Of a stretch of 64,000 nt of DNA, positions 21,711-33,190 are shown piece after piece. The notes beneath the pieces are model-generated. The model did no database searches, was not told the origin of the DNA, and was given only the letters and a program-made list of their open reading frames with translations. Position 1 is the stretch's first letter. Each line of letters opens with the position of its first letter. The position numbers and the translations under genes are program-made. Location of the stretch: positions 186,001 to 250,000 of the forward strand of contig CAUYUJ010014750.1 of assembly GCA_963575745.1 (NCBI GenBank), written 5' to 3'. This stretch comes from Prorocentrum cordatum. Lineage: Eukaryota > Sar > Dinophyceae > Prorocentrales > Prorocentraceae.

Positions 21711-22430
21711 ACAAAAAAACAAGAATAATGATAGATTACCCGATGAATCCTCAGGTGCGCCCCGCGCCGCAAAATGTACTGTCATACAATCGAATTTGGG
21801 GTGTCGGCCCGACTCTACGCCATTCCAGGGGGGGTTTTATCCGGAGCCCCACCGGGGACCCCATGAGACCTCGCACACTTGGCCGCCGAAGGAGAGGGTA
21901 GGAGGAAGGAGTGAGAGGCACGAGGAGCACGAGGAGGAGGGAATACGAGGAGGACGGAGCGGTAGCAGAGGGAGGACGCAGGAGTGAAGAGAAACACAAG
22001 GAAAAACAGCAGGCACACCTCGGAGACCGTAGCGAGTTCGGCTCCAATACGTATCTCCCCTCAAGATGGATTTGTTCCTGGAGCCTCCCGCTCGGACACA
22101 CGTTCGCATGCATCCCCCGGATGGCCACACCAAGATGATGCTGACGCCGTTATTTGTCGACCCCTGCTGTGGAGTGCAGGACTGGCGCCAAGCCAGACGC
22201 GTTCCGTCGCATGATTGTAAGCGAAACACGTCTCAATGCGGACGCATCTTGGAGCGCGGGGATCCCAACTTATCACAAACACTTCTTGTGTGTACCCATG
22301 GCGCCGGGATGCAGACCCGTTCTGGGCTTATGGGTTCGGCAACTTGTCATTGTGGTTGGCGACGTCGCAGCATTGGCCTTCGGGACAAAACGCGTACATG
22401 CACAGCACCAGCAGATGAGCAAGATATTGA

Positions 22431-22704
22431 TTCCAGGAGGGGCGTCTGGCGGGGGTGTCGGAGACAGCTGCCGTTTTCCTAGCAGGAGGGTGTTGAAAAC
22501 TGCCAGCTCGGCCTTGACATGCAAAATGCGTGTCGCGAAACGCCCTGCGCACGCAGGCCAGGCCACAAAATTATTCAAACTGAAATGCAATCCCCTATAG
22601 GTTAAAGGGCGGGGTTGAGGGAGCCAGAAAGGACTACAGAGCGGAAGCACACCCTCACGACGCTCAACCCTCTGAGGAATCAACCACCATCAAGCAGTTA
22701 TATG
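22431..22704 (-). mobile_element. Internally deleted copy of the 32.3-37.2 kb retroelement (274 bp)
   Basis: 22431-22601 matches 32321-32490 (starting TTCCAGGAGGGGCGTCTGGC, ending CTGAAATGCAATC..ATAGG, close to 90% identical by eye). After 19 unmatched bases, 22621-22704 matches 37135-37218 with only two differences in 84 (GAGCCAGAAAGGACTACAGA to GCAGTTATATG). The copy thus joins the two ends of the large element, in the same orientation, without the coding interior. It resembles a non-autonomous deletion derivative. No clear target duplication: left flank GCAAGATATTGA, right flank TTAGTG. Confidence 0.85.
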
Positions 22705-22813
22705 TTAGTGAGGGGGTCTCCTACAGCGACCATTAGCAGGCCATGGCTGTTAACTTCTTGGCCCGCGGAATGAAAACACAAAAAAAATGACAGGCGAAGC
22801 GCCTTGAAATTTT

Positions 22814-22930
22814 CAAAATTCAGCTGAGCACTGATGTTTGCACGGCCTGTTTTGCCATCGGCTGCTTTGCAAGATTCAGAATTCCACGGGGCATTGATTT
22901 GTGCCAGGCATGTTTTGCCATGGGGCGATG
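22814..22930 (+). repeat. 57-bp tandem duplication
   Basis: ATTCAGCTGAGCACTGATGT...TGTTTTGCCATCGG is followed by ATTCAGAATTCCACGGGGCA...TGTTTTGCCATGGG. Two units only. Confidence 0.55.
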
Positions 22931-23814
22931 TGTCATCGATTCAAAAGCGGGGAACCGCAGGCGATGCTCATTGGTACAACGCCCAAAGGGCTTCGCAAAA
23001 AACAGCGCACATGTTGGATTTGGCGCGCGGCGTAAGCGAGTGAGAAAGCAGCCGCTTCTCTAGGGCAACGTGCGAGCGCGTCCACCGCGCAAACGCAAAC
23101 GCTACGAGCGACGGGAAACATCGTCCGCTGCGCGGCGATGCGCACACCTGTCGCGACATCACTCGAGAGCGTCGCAATCACATTTGTTTCCGTCCAACTT
23201 TGAAGACGGCGCTGCGTAACCAAAGCGCGCGCGGGCGCGCCAAAATCGAAGCAAACACGCACGCGCACACGCGCGCGCACGCACGCGCGCGCACACACAC
23301 ACACACGCACGTGCACGTAGCGAGCCAAACTTTTGAGTCGCGACGGGTGCAAGCTAGACGAGGGCGCGGCTAACATAATTGACGGCAGCGCAAACATCTC
23401 TCTCTCTATATATATATATATATATACATACAATATCATATGTAAATGGAAACAAAGAGAACGGATCGCGGTATATTGCCCGGCAGCCAGCCCGGAAACG
23501 CACCCGAACGGGCTCCGCGCCTCACGGGTGCCGCAAGGAGAATTGTCGAATGCCGACGCGCACTTCCGCGCCGCGAAAGGGCCCCCATGCCGCTGGAGCT
23601 TCCGCCACCGCCCCCCCTTTCCCGTAGTGCAAGGTTTCATCGTCTCAAACGCGCGGGTCCGCAAGCGATGTTGCTTTCTGGAGCGCCAGACGGCTTCCCC
23701 ACGATATCCGCGCGCATGTTGGGCTTGGAGTTTAACGCGCGGGACATGAGAAACGCATTGATTATACAAAGCAGCGCGCGGCCTGGAAGAAAACTCTGAT
23801 CCACCGCGCCAAAA
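22931..23814. other. Unassigned region with CA/CG and TA microsatellites
   Basis: (CGCGCA)n/(CA)n at about 23255-23315 and (TA)n at 23407-23428. The 278-residue minus frame crosses both microsatellites and has no domain. Confidence 0.5.
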
Positions 23815-24115
23815 AGAAACAAAAAAAAAAAAAATAAAATAAAAAAAAAAAAAAGAAAAAAAAAATAAACAATCAAAAAAAAAAAAAAATAAAAAAAAAG
23901 AAAAATAAGAAAAATAAAAAAGAAAAAAAAATAAAAAAAAAGAAAAAAAAAAAAAAAAAAGGGGGGATATAAAAAAAAAAAAAAGAAGAAAAAACCCTCA
24001 CCCCCTCATCGAGCCCCCCCAACCCCCCCGCCCCCACACCCAACCCACCAACCCCCCCACCCCCCCCCCCCACACCCCCCCCCCATCTCCCCACCCTCTC
24101 TCCCAAAACCCCACG
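23815..24115 (+). repeat. A-rich tract followed by C-rich tract
   Basis: About 180 bases of A runs with scattered T and G (23820-23995), then C runs with CCCACC units to about 24090: an extreme composition switch on one strand. Confidence 0.9.
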
Positions 24116-24187
24116 TCGCGCCACGCTGCGGGGGATCAAAGGCCTCCGAACGGCCGTGACCCGGCCTCCGTCGGCCTCCTCAAAAAG

Positions 24188-24905
24188 CTCCAGAAACATT
24201 CATTTCCAGTTGCGGCACTTTCATGTCGACTTCTATATTTTGGAAAATGCAGAATTATCCCGCGCGCGCGAGCGCCGGTGACCCGGCCTCCGTCGGCTCC
24301 CTTTAAGGGCTCCAGAAAAATTCAGATTTAGTTTCGGGAATTACATGTCGGCTTGCATATTCTAGACAGTGCTGAACTATCCCGCGCGCACGAGCGCCGG
24401 CGACCCGGACTCCGTCCGCCTCCATAAACGGCTCCGGAAAAATGCAGATTTAGTTTCGGGAATAACATGTTGACTTATATTCTGGACAATGCAGAATTCC
24501 CCACGCGCGCGCGGGTGACCCGGCCTCCGTCGGCCTCCTAATAAGGCTCCAGCAACAAAAAAAACGCGGCACTTACATGTCGACTTGAATATTCTGGACA
24601 ATGCTGAACCATCCGACGCGCACGAACGCCGGTGACCTGGCCTCCGTCCGCCTCCATAAACGGCTCCAGAAAAATGCAGATTTAGTTTCGGGAATAACAT
24701 GTCGACTTTTATATTCTAGACAATGCAGAACTCTCCAGTGCGCGCAAGCGCCGGTGACCCGGCCTCCGTCGGCCTCTTTAGGGGGGCTCCAGAAAAAATC
24801 TGATTTAGTTTTGGGAAGCCAATGTCAACTTTTATATTCTGGATAATGCAGAACTCTCTACGCGCGCGCGGGTGACCCTGCCTCCGTCGGCCTCCTTAAA
24901 CGGCT
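24188..24905 (+). repeat. ~119-bp satellite (SatC), 6 copies
   Basis: GGCTCCAGAAAAATGCAGATT landmarks at about 24188, 24309, 24431, 24547, 24663 and 24785 (spacing 116-122). Each unit has AGTTTCGGGAATAACATGTC, TATATTCTGGACAATGCAGA, a CGCGCGCG block and GGTGACCCGGCCTCCGTCGG. Related sequence forms the hairpin arms at 25980-26186. Confidence 0.88.
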
Positions 24906-25290
24906 CTTCAACCAGCCAACCTGCCTACCAGCCGGCGCACCAGCCAACCAACGCACTGGACTCAACCAACCAGACGGCGCACGCGGAGCCTTACGTGTAC
25001 ATACTTGTAGATAAGCGAGGATTATCGCGCCCCGCGATGCGCGACGCGCGGTAAACTTCACGCCCCTGCGCCGCCGCCCTGGACAAGGGCGGCTCTCCTG
25101 CCCAGGCCGCGACGCGCGAGGCGCGATAATCTTCGCGCCCCCGGGGGTGACCAAGTGCAAGGGCCTTGGGCGGCCACGTGTTTCCGAAACATGAAAACCC
25201 ACGGATGCAAAGCACAAAATGCGCATGCAGGCGCACAGTGAAGGTCTTGACCTAAGGTGTGGCATAAGGAACTAATGCCCCCACCTCGGC
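24905..25290. other. Short CCAACCAGC repeats and spacer
   Basis: AACCAGCCAACCTGCCTACC-type short repeats to about 24975, then unassigned DNA with two CGACGCGCGAGGCGCG blocks. Confidence 0.45.
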
Positions 25291-25770
25291 ATGCGGATAC
25301 ACGTGGGGGCGACAGCTCCAGCGCGCGCCCCGCAAGGAACGGGGGGGCCCGATATTGGAGCTGGACCATAACGCAGCCACCGTGCAAATAAGTCGAGCCA
25401 GTGAGCTCCGAACCGCGCGGCCGAAGGAACGGGGGGGCTCTTGCGAGGAACTGGACTTCTATGCCTCATACCTTGGCATGCGGATACATGCAGGGGCGAC
25501 AGCTCCAGCGCGCGCCCCGCAAGGAACGGGGGGGCCCGAGAACGGAGCTGGACCAGAATGCAGCCACGGTTAAATTATGTCGAGCCAGTGAGCTCCGAAC
25601 CGCGTGGCCGAAGGAACGGGGGGGGGCTCTTGCGAGGAACTGGACCTCAATGCCCCATGCCCTGGCGCGCGGAACGGGCGACAGCTCCAGCGCGCGCCCC
25701 GCGAAGAACGGGAAGGCCCCGGAGAGGCGCAGGGCTTATACGCGACCGCCGTCGCACTACGTCGAGCAAG
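25290..25770 (+). repeat. ~188-bp tandem repeat, 2.5 copies
   Basis: GGCGACAGCTCCAGCGCGCG is at about 25308, 25495 and 25677 (spacing about 182-187). Units share AGTCGAGCCAGTGAGCTCCG and GGAACGGGGGGGCTCTTGCG. The parallel frames here come from the repetition. Confidence 0.8.
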
Positions 25771-25979
25771 CGCAAGGAACCGAGACCCCCGTGGAGCCCC
25801 GTTCCTTAGACCGCCCGCCCCGATCGACAAAACGAACCCGCGCGTCCAAAATCGCAAGGAACACCGGGGGGGCTCGCCGCCAAAAAGGCAGCGGAACGCA
25901 TGCAAACCTAAGGAACGTCCGAGCCCCTTTTGAAAAGTAAGTGTTCCTTACTCAAGGCGCTCACTGTGCGCGCCTCCGT

Positions 25980-26186
25980 CGGCCTCCAGAAAGCTTCACA
26001 GAAAAGTTCAATTCAGTTTTTGGATTTACAAGGCGATCTTCTCATTGTGGGCAATCCAGAACTTCCTGCGCGCGCCCGCGCCGCGGCGCGCGCGCGTGGT
26101 GAGTTCTGTATTGTCCACAATAAGAAGATCGCCCTGTAAATCCAAAAATGAATTGGACTTTTCTGTGAAGCTGTAAGGAGGCCGAG
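25980..26186. repeat. Long hairpin: ~84-bp inverted repeat around a CG-rich loop
   Basis: Left arm 25980-26064 (CGGCCTCCAGAAAGCTTCAC ... GATCTTCTCATTGTGGGCAA) pairs with right arm 26103-26186 (GAGTTCTGTATTGTCCACAA ... GCTGTAAGGAGGCCG) at roughly 90% identity. The 38-base loop is nearly all C and G (CGCGCGCCCGCGCCGCGGCG). Arms are related to the SatC unit, so it looks like two SatC-type units head to head. Confidence 0.8.
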
Positions 26187-26204
26187 GGGAGCGCGTAGTT
26201 CTGC

Positions 26205-26395
26205 ATGTGGACACTACAGAACTCACCACGCGCGCGCGTAGGGAGTTCTGTATTGCCCACAATGCTATGCAGAACTACGCGCCTCCGTCGGCCCCCTTAC
26301 TACTTCACTTTCAGTCTTTGGCTTTACAAAACGATCTGCTTATGGGGGGCAATCCAAACTCACCACGCGCGCGCGCGGGGAAACCAAATGTGAAA
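26205..26395 (+). repeat. Hairpin-related repeat remnants
   Basis: CAGAACTCACCACGCGCGCG at about 26217-26236 and AATCCAAACTCACCACGCGC at 26351-26370, with GAGTTCTGTATTGCCCACAA (26242-26261): further pieces of the 25980-26186 family. Confidence 0.6.
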
Positions 26396-27170
26396 CTGAA
26401 TTCTCTGGCCCCAAGGACTCGCCGTACAATGGACAAATGCGTTGGAAACCGCAGCGCGCGCCGCAAAGTCGCGCGCGCGCGTTGGACAATGAGCGGGGAA
26501 CCATATTGCGCAGCTCAAGGTCGCGCGCGCGCGCCCTTGCGCTGCGCACTGCGGTTTTCTACGCATGTGTCAACGATGTCAGCGTGAAAATCAACGGGGG
26601 AAACCCTAAGCAAAATTTAGTTCTCTGAATCCAGGAGATGGCCACACGATTAAGCAAATGCGTGGAAAACCACAGTGCGCAGCGCAAGGTCGCGCGCGCG
26701 CGCGACCTTGCGCTGCGCACTATGGCTTCCCACGCATGCGAACTCGAAGTCCAAATCGGGAATGCATCATGTAAACATTATTTCTCTGGCCCCAACAGAT
26801 GGCCATGCAGTTGATAATTGCGTGGGAAAGCCAGCGCGCAGCGCAAGGTCGCGCGCGCGACGTTTCGGTGCGCACAACGGTTTCTTCCCATAAATTTGTG
26901 AACGATGTGAACGCGAAAACCAAACGATGCGCAATTTAATTCTCGTCCCAACAGATGACCATACAAGTGGAAACCATAGTGCGCAGCGCAAAATCGCGCG
27001 CGCACGCTGCGCACTTTGGTTTCCGCGCGTTTGTCGTCGGTGTGAACGCGAAAACCCTAAGGGAAAACCCGATTTGAAATGTAGTTCTCTGGCCCCAATG
27101 GATGGCCAGACACTTAACAAATGCGCGGCGCCCAATGGTTTTCCACGAACTGTTAAGTGCATGGCCATCA
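26396..27170 (+). repeat. ~155-bp satellite (SatD), about 5 copies
   Basis: TTCTCTGGCCCCAACAGATGG-type landmarks at about 26398, 26620, 26781, 26939 and 27083. Each unit has GGAAACCACAGTGCGCAGCG and CAAGGTCGCGCGCGCG, followed by TGTGAACGCGAAAACC. Later units are more degenerate. Confidence 0.78.
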
Positions 27171-27465
27171 GCGCACTATGGCTTTCCTGCGCCGGCTGCC
27201 GCGGTTTGCTGTGACCAACGGACGACCAATAGTGGGCCATGGGTGCAAATGCGAAGAGGATTTCGCCCAAACGGCTAATCACGGGAAAAGAATCCACGGG
27301 GGGCGGGCCAGGGGCATCGGGGCCTTGTTTTCGCCCAAGGAAATCGGGGGGGCGGGGGGGGGGGCCTCCTGCGGTTAACCCGCGACATTCCCGGCTGCGG
27401 GGCCCGCCGCGTGCGCAAAATTTCCATCCGGGCCACTGCCGATCTCGCGCAATTACCGGCCGGGT
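27171..27465. other. Spacer, nothing recognised
   Basis: GC-rich DNA with a G run at 27347-27365; frames on both strands have no domain. Confidence 0.4.
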
Positions 27466-27995
27466 TCGCTGAATTCCCAGCCAGGTTACCAACCAAAATC
27501 GCCGAATTACCGGCCGGGTGCGCGGAGTTACCAGCCGGGCGCGCGGGAATTAACAGCCGGGCTACCGGCCGGGTGCGCGGAGTTACAGCCGGGCTGCCGG
27601 CCAGGCAAAGGGCCGGCCGTCTGCGGCGTTCTGTAGCGGCGCTGTAGCTCCGCTACAGAATGTGCTGCAAGGCCAAGCTAAGGGCCGGGCTACCAGCCGG
27701 GCTACCGGCCGGGTTACCGGCCGGGCTGGGAATTACCACAGCCGGGTTACCAGCCGGGTTACCAGCCGGGCTTTAAAACAGCCGGGTTACCAGCCGGGTT
27801 ACCAGCCGGGCTGGGGCTAACAGCCGGGTTACCGGCCGGGTTAACAGCCGGGCTACCAGCCGGCCCGGCCGGGCCGGGTCACCGGCCGGGTTCGTAGAAT
27901 TACCGGCAGGGTTACCGGCCGGGTTCGTGGAGTTACCGGCAGGGTTGCCCGCCGCGTTCGCGGACTTACTGGCCGGGCTACCGGCCGGTCACCAG
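27466..27995 (+). repeat. GGGTTACCGGCC minisatellite
   Basis: Units of 10-12 bases: CCGGGTTACCAGCCGGGCTA and variants, interrupted at 27595-27680 by a segment containing a perfect hairpin. Confidence 0.88.
27629..27660. repeat. 11-bp perfect hairpin
   Basis: TTCTGTAGCGG, a 10-base loop, then CCGCTACAGAA. The inner GTAGCTCCGCTAC is also found at 45661-45673. Confidence 0.7.
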
Positions 27996-28289
27996 CCGAG
28001 CTATTGGGTGGGCGAGGGGCCAGCCCGCTGGGTACCGGTCAGGGTGGGCAGGGCTGCTTGCCGGGCCAGGCCCCAGGCCGGGGGCGACCGGGCTGCGCTG
28101 AACACGGGCCGCACATGGCCTCGGCGCTTTCCCCTCGCGCATAATATGGTGTCCCGCCCTAACGCGCGGCGGCATTGCCCCTTGCAGCCGTATGTTCGCC
28201 TACCTACGTAGTGGCCCATGGCCACAGTGCGTGTGGCTGCATTTCCGCGCTCGCATATTGCGTTTATTTCCCACGCAGAAAGGCCCGCG

Positions 28290-31200
28290 GCCGCCGCGCG
28301 CCGAATGCACAGCTCGCGCCCGCGCGCGCGCGTAGTACGCTGAGCCACTTGGCCGACGTGCTACAACCCCATGTTAACTTGGAAATCCATTCGGCCACCG
28401 CTGAAGGGGCCGCTTGAGTTTCCAGGCAAACATAGCGGCCCGTCTATTGTGGGCACAACAGAATTCACAGCTCGCGCCCGCGCGCGCGTGGGCGCGTTGC
28501 GCGCTCAGCCACATGGTCGACATGCTCCAACCACATGTTAACTTGGAGATGCAGTCGGTCACCTCTCAGGGCCACCTTCGTTCACAGGCCAACACGGCGG
28601 CCCTTCTTTTGTGGGTAACCCAAGATTCACGACTCGCGCTCGCGCGGTCGCGGGCGCGCGCGCGCGGTGGCGCTTTGTAAATCGAGCCACGTAACCGACG
28701 CGCTACAAACTCATGCTAACTTCGAAATCCAATCGGTCACCGCTAAGGGGCCATTTGAGTTTCCAGGCCACAACATGGCGGCCCTTTCTAATGTGGGTAG
28801 CCCAGAAGTCACATCTCGCGCGCGCGGGCGCGTTGTACGCTAAGCCACGTGACCGACATGCTACAAGCCCATGTTAACTCGGAATACAATCAGTCACCGT
28901 TAATTGGCCAATTAGATTTTCCATGCCAACATGGTGGCCGTTGTACGGTGGAAAAAATAAGAGTTCACAGCTAGCGCGCGCGTGGGCGACGTGTACGCTG
29001 AGCCACCTGGCCGATACGCGACAACCCCCATGTTAACTCGGAAGTTCAATCGGTTACTGCGGAGGGGCCACTTGAGCTTCCATGCCAACATAAAGGACCC
29101 GATATTGCGGGTAGTACGGCTTTCAGAGCTCGCACGCGCCGGGGGGGGGGGCGCGCGCGCGGGCGCTATGTGCGTTCAGCCACATGCTACAAGCCCATGT
29201 GAACTCGGAATTCCAATCGGTCACCGCTCAGGGGCCACATGAGTTTCCAGGAGACAGCGGCCCTTCTATTGTGGGTAGTGCAGGATGCACAGCCCGCGCG
29301 CGCGCGTTGTGCGCTGAGCCACTTGGCCGACATGCAACAACCCCATGTTAACTTGGAAATCCATTCGGCCACCGCCACGGGGCCGCTTGAATTGCCAGGC
29401 CAGCGCGGCGGTCCTCTGTCGTGGATGATACAGAGTTCACAGCTCGCGCCCGCGCGCGCGGGCGCGTTGTACGCTGAGCTACTTGGCGAACATGGCACAA
29501 CCGTATGCTAACTAGGATATTCAATCTTCTTCCGCAACGGACAACTTTAGTTTCCAAACAAACATAGCGGCCCTTCTGGTGTGGATAGTTCGTAAGTCAC
29601 TGCTCAGGCGCGCACGTGGGCGTCCATTACGCTGAGCCACTTGTGCGACATGCTACAAACCCATGTTAAATTGAAAATCCAGCCGGCCATCGCTAGAGGG
29701 CCACTTGAGTTTCCAAGCCAATACGGCGGCCCTTCTGTTGTGAGCGATACAGAGGTCACAACTTGCGCCCGCGCGTGCGCGCGGGTGCGTTGTACGCTGA
29801 GCAACTTGGCCGACATGCGGCAACCCTAGGTAAACTGGGAAAACCAATCGGCCACCGCTGAGGGGCCACTATGGCTTCCAGGCCAACATGACGGCCACTC
29901 TATTGCGTGCAATAAAGAATTTACAGCTTAATCGGCACGCTGCGAACTCATGGTTACTCGGAAATCGAATCGGCCAACGATAGGGTTGCACTTCAGTTTC
30001 CAGGGAATCGTGGCGGCCCTTCTACCATGGGTAACCAAGTGATCCAGAAGTCACAACTCGCGCACGCGCGGGTGGGCGCGTTGAGCGCTGAACCACTTGG
30101 CCAACATGCCACAAACCAGTGCTCACCTGGAAATCAATCCGGGTTTCCAAGCCAACACGGCGGCCCTTCTACTCTGGATCAGGGTTCACAGCTCGCGCCC
30201 GCGCGCGCGCGGGTGCGTTGCGCGCTGAGCCACTTGGCTGACATGCTGGAAGCCACAGCAAAGGGGCCACTTGAGTTTGCAGGCCAACATGGCGGCCCTT
30301 CTACTGCGGGTAATACGAAAATTCACAACTCGCGCGCGCGCGGGCGCGCGCGCGAGGCGCCTTGTACGCTGGGCAACTTGGCCGACATGCTACAAAACCA
30401 TGTTAAACATGGAAAATACCATCGGCCACCGCTAAGGGGCCACTTGAGTTCTCAGGCCAACGTGGCGGCATTTGTATTGCGGAGAATACAGGGCTCACAG
30501 CTCGCGCCTGCGCGCACAAGCGTGGGCGCTCTGTACGCTGCACAACTGAATCGGCATGCTACGACCTTTTGCTAACTTGGAAATCCGTCGGTTACTGCTA
30601 AGGGGTCACTTAAGTTTCTAAGCAAACATGGCGGCCATCCTATTGTTGGTGATGCAGAATTCACAGCTCGCGCGCGCGAGCGCAGGCGGGCGCGCGCGCG
30701 CGCGGGCCCGTTGTACGCTGAACCACTTAACCAAAATGCTGCAAACTCGAGCTATCTCGGATATTCAATCGGTCACCGCTAATGGGCCGCTTGATTTCCC
30801 AGGCCAGCATGGCGGCCCTGCTATTGCGGGTAGAACTCACAGCTCGCGCGCGCGCGTGCGCGCTGTGCGCTGAGACACTTGCCCGCCATGCTAGAAACCC
30901 GCGTTAAATTGGAAAAAGAAATCGGTCACTACTAAGGGGCCGCTTGAACTCCCAAGCCACCATGGCGGCCCTCCTGTTCTGGATAACGTAGAGTGGCGGC
31001 TCGCTCCCGCGCGCGCGGGCGACTTGTGCGCTGAGCCACTTGGCCGACATGCTGCATCCCCATGTCAATTTGGGAATCCAGTCGGTCACCGCTGGGGGGC
31101 CACTTTAGATTCCAGGACAGCATGACTGCCCTTCTTCTGTGGAAAACACAGCATTCACAGCTCGCGCCCGCGCGCGCGCGTTGCGCGCTGAGCCACTTCA

Positions 31201-31510
31201 CCGGCGCGCTAGAAAACCCTTGGTGCATCGGAAATCCAATCGGTCTCCGCTAGGGGACCACTTGAGCTTCCATGCCAACATTGCGGCCCTTCTATTATAA
31301 ATAATACAGAATTCACAGCTCGCGCCGGCGCGCGCGCGCGGGCGCAACGCGCGCTGAGCCACTTGGCTGGCGCGCTGCAGCCCCGCGCTACCTGGAACAC
31401 CCATTCGGTCACCGCTCAAGAGCCCCTTCGTTTCCAAGCCCCTTCGTTGCCAGACCGCTGAGAACAATGCAGAATTCACGCCTCGCGCGCGCGCGCGTGG
31501 GCGCGTTGTA
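28290..31510 (+). repeat. ~158-bp satellite (SatE), 21 copies
   Basis: ATTCACAGCTCGCGCCCGCG and variants mark each unit at about 28307, 28467, 28627, 28810, 28965, 29125, 29287, 29435, 29593, 29754, 29920, 30050, 30186, 30323, 30494, 30658, 30836, 30994, 31154, 31312 and 31474: mean spacing about 158. Units also share GTACGCTGAGCCACTTGGCC, GACATGCTACAACCCCATG, TTAACTTGGAAATCCA, ACCGCTAAGGGGCCACTTGA and CAACATGGCGGCCCTTCT. A CG alternation of 8-20 bases sits at the same place in nearly every unit. 27995-28290 is a spacer. None of the frames in the array is a gene. Confidence 0.93.
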
Positions 31511-31800
31511 CGCTCGTCCTCCTCCTCCTCCTCCTCCTCCTCCTCCTCCTCCTCTTCCTTCCCAATCCTTCCTCCTCCTCTCCACACCTTTCCTCCTCCC
31601 CTCCTCTCCCCTCACCCCTCCCTCCTCCCCCCCACCAAAGCTTGCGCAGTCATTGTCATCGTGCTTCTGCTCGCCCCCCCCTCCTGCCACTCCCGTCGCT
31701 CCTCCCCTTCTGCCGTTTAGGTCCTCGTCCCCCTTGTGTTCCTCCCCCACCTCCCCCCCCACCCCCCCCCCGCCGCCCCCTCATCATTCCTCTGCGCCCT
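31511..31800 (+). repeat. (CTC)n and pyrimidine-rich tract
   Basis: CTCCTCCTCCTCC at 31516-31553, then mixed C/T-rich DNA with C runs to about 31780. It begins where the last SatE unit stops. Confidence 0.85.
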
Positions 31801-32320
31801 GCCTGATTCGGCAAGGGCCGCGAATGTGCATTCACTCCCGGGCGTGCCCAGGCTGACCCGCGAAATTCAGTTTGACGGCTTCCCCATCAATTTCTCTTCG
31901 TTGCACGGAATGCTCCCGCACTTCCCTGATCAAGACATTTCGCCTGGGTAACATTGCTGGGTGGGCCGTGATGGATACGGGCAATAGCGAAACCAACTAC
32001 GCGACCAACCGCGAATGAAACTACACGCGCAACTCCCCACAAACATGTTTCGCACGTGGCGCTCATCGTGCAACAACACTTCCAATAGGGCGAAAGAGGC
32101 GAAGCCTTTCCACAATCAAATCACGACTTCTGAATTCAAACGCACACAGCCCTTCAGGGACCAAAACAACAACAAACCATAATTCTGGATTTTCCAAACC
32201 ATGCCTTCGGACAAAAACGTAATTTTGAATATTGCATTTTAGTTGTGCCCCCCGGCCTGGCTGTTAGCGTTTTGGGGTGGCCCCCCTTCCTGTAGATGGC
32301 CCCCTCGCTAAGTTATATAA
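31801..32320. other. Unassigned flank of the retroelement
   Basis: Mixed sequence of lower GC; no gene or repeat recognised. It ends in AAGTTATATAA directly before the retroelement. Confidence 0.4.
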
Positions 32321-32691
32321 TTCCAGGAGGGGCGTCTGGCGGGGGTGTCGGAGACAGCTGTCGTTTTTCCATGCAAGAGGGTGTTGGGCACTGCCAGCTC
32401 GGTCTTGAAATGCAAAATGCGCGTCGCGAATCGCCCTGCGCACGCAGGTCAGGCCACAGTATTATTCGAACTGAAATGCAATCTCATAGGAAGACCCATA
32501 AGAGAGATGTGAACGGGGGGCGGTGGGGGCAGGGTGGCAGACACAACGAAAAAAACACGAGAGTGGCAACTCAAATCCGCTCCGGGCGGACGGCTGCTTC
32601 AAACGATCGAGAGCAAGCTGAATATAGCCTGGCTTATCCTAGCGACAGACCGAATCAAGACACTACACGCTGACAAACGACTTACTTTCAC

Positions 32692-33190
32692 TCAAAGTGC
32701 GGCGTTCCTTGGCGCCACCATCGGGGGCCAACGCTGCAACGCAGCTCCCTCCGACATCCCTGGCTTCGCCAGAGCGCTCGCCTCAGCGCGAGGAGGGCCC
32801 TTCAGGACGGAAGGACCCCGAAAGAACACGGCCTTGATGTGGATGGCAGTGGACCTCGCACCGTCGCAGATCAGGCGGGCGCAGATGCCCGACTTCACCT
32901 CGGGCGGCAACGGCCCCTTGCTGGTCGGCGGAGGTCGCCCTCGGCATCCCCTGGGCGCCCGTTAGGGTCGAGGGTAATGCTGTGCCCCTGCCGAGAGCGT
33001 GCTGCGCAGCAGGCCGCGCCCCGTCTTCTCGGCGTGCTTGAGCTTCACGTTGGCGGCTAGTAGCTCCTTCAGGTGGTCGAGCAGGCGCGCCTCGATCGCG
33101 TCGAGGTTGTCGGCGGTTCTGCCGCGGTGCCGCCGCCACTCGCGGAACATGTTCTCGAAGTGCTGGTAGGCGGCCAAGCCCCTGGCGCCG
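32692..33190 (-). pseudogene. Truncated tyrosine recombinase, N-terminal part
   Basis: One frame (33190-33010) reads GARGLAAYQHFENMFREWRR, then TADNLDAIEARLLDHLKELL, a helical stretch like the SAM-like DNA-binding domain that opens dinoflagellate DIRS-type recombinases. The next frame (about 32930-32760) reads GPLPPEVKSGICARLICDG, then ARSTAIHIKAVFF, where these proteins normally lead into the first catalytic Arg. No catalytic R, HxxR or Tyr box follows; instead the conserved 3' end of the element begins. So the recombinase is cut off before its catalytic core. Assignment rests on position after RNase H and on the helical pattern. Confidence 0.45.

Noticed and set aside
28290-31510. Regular spacing of units with CG spacers as a CRISPR array
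   Set aside because: The whole ~158-bp unit is conserved, with no unique spacers and no cas genes; it is a eukaryotic satellite.
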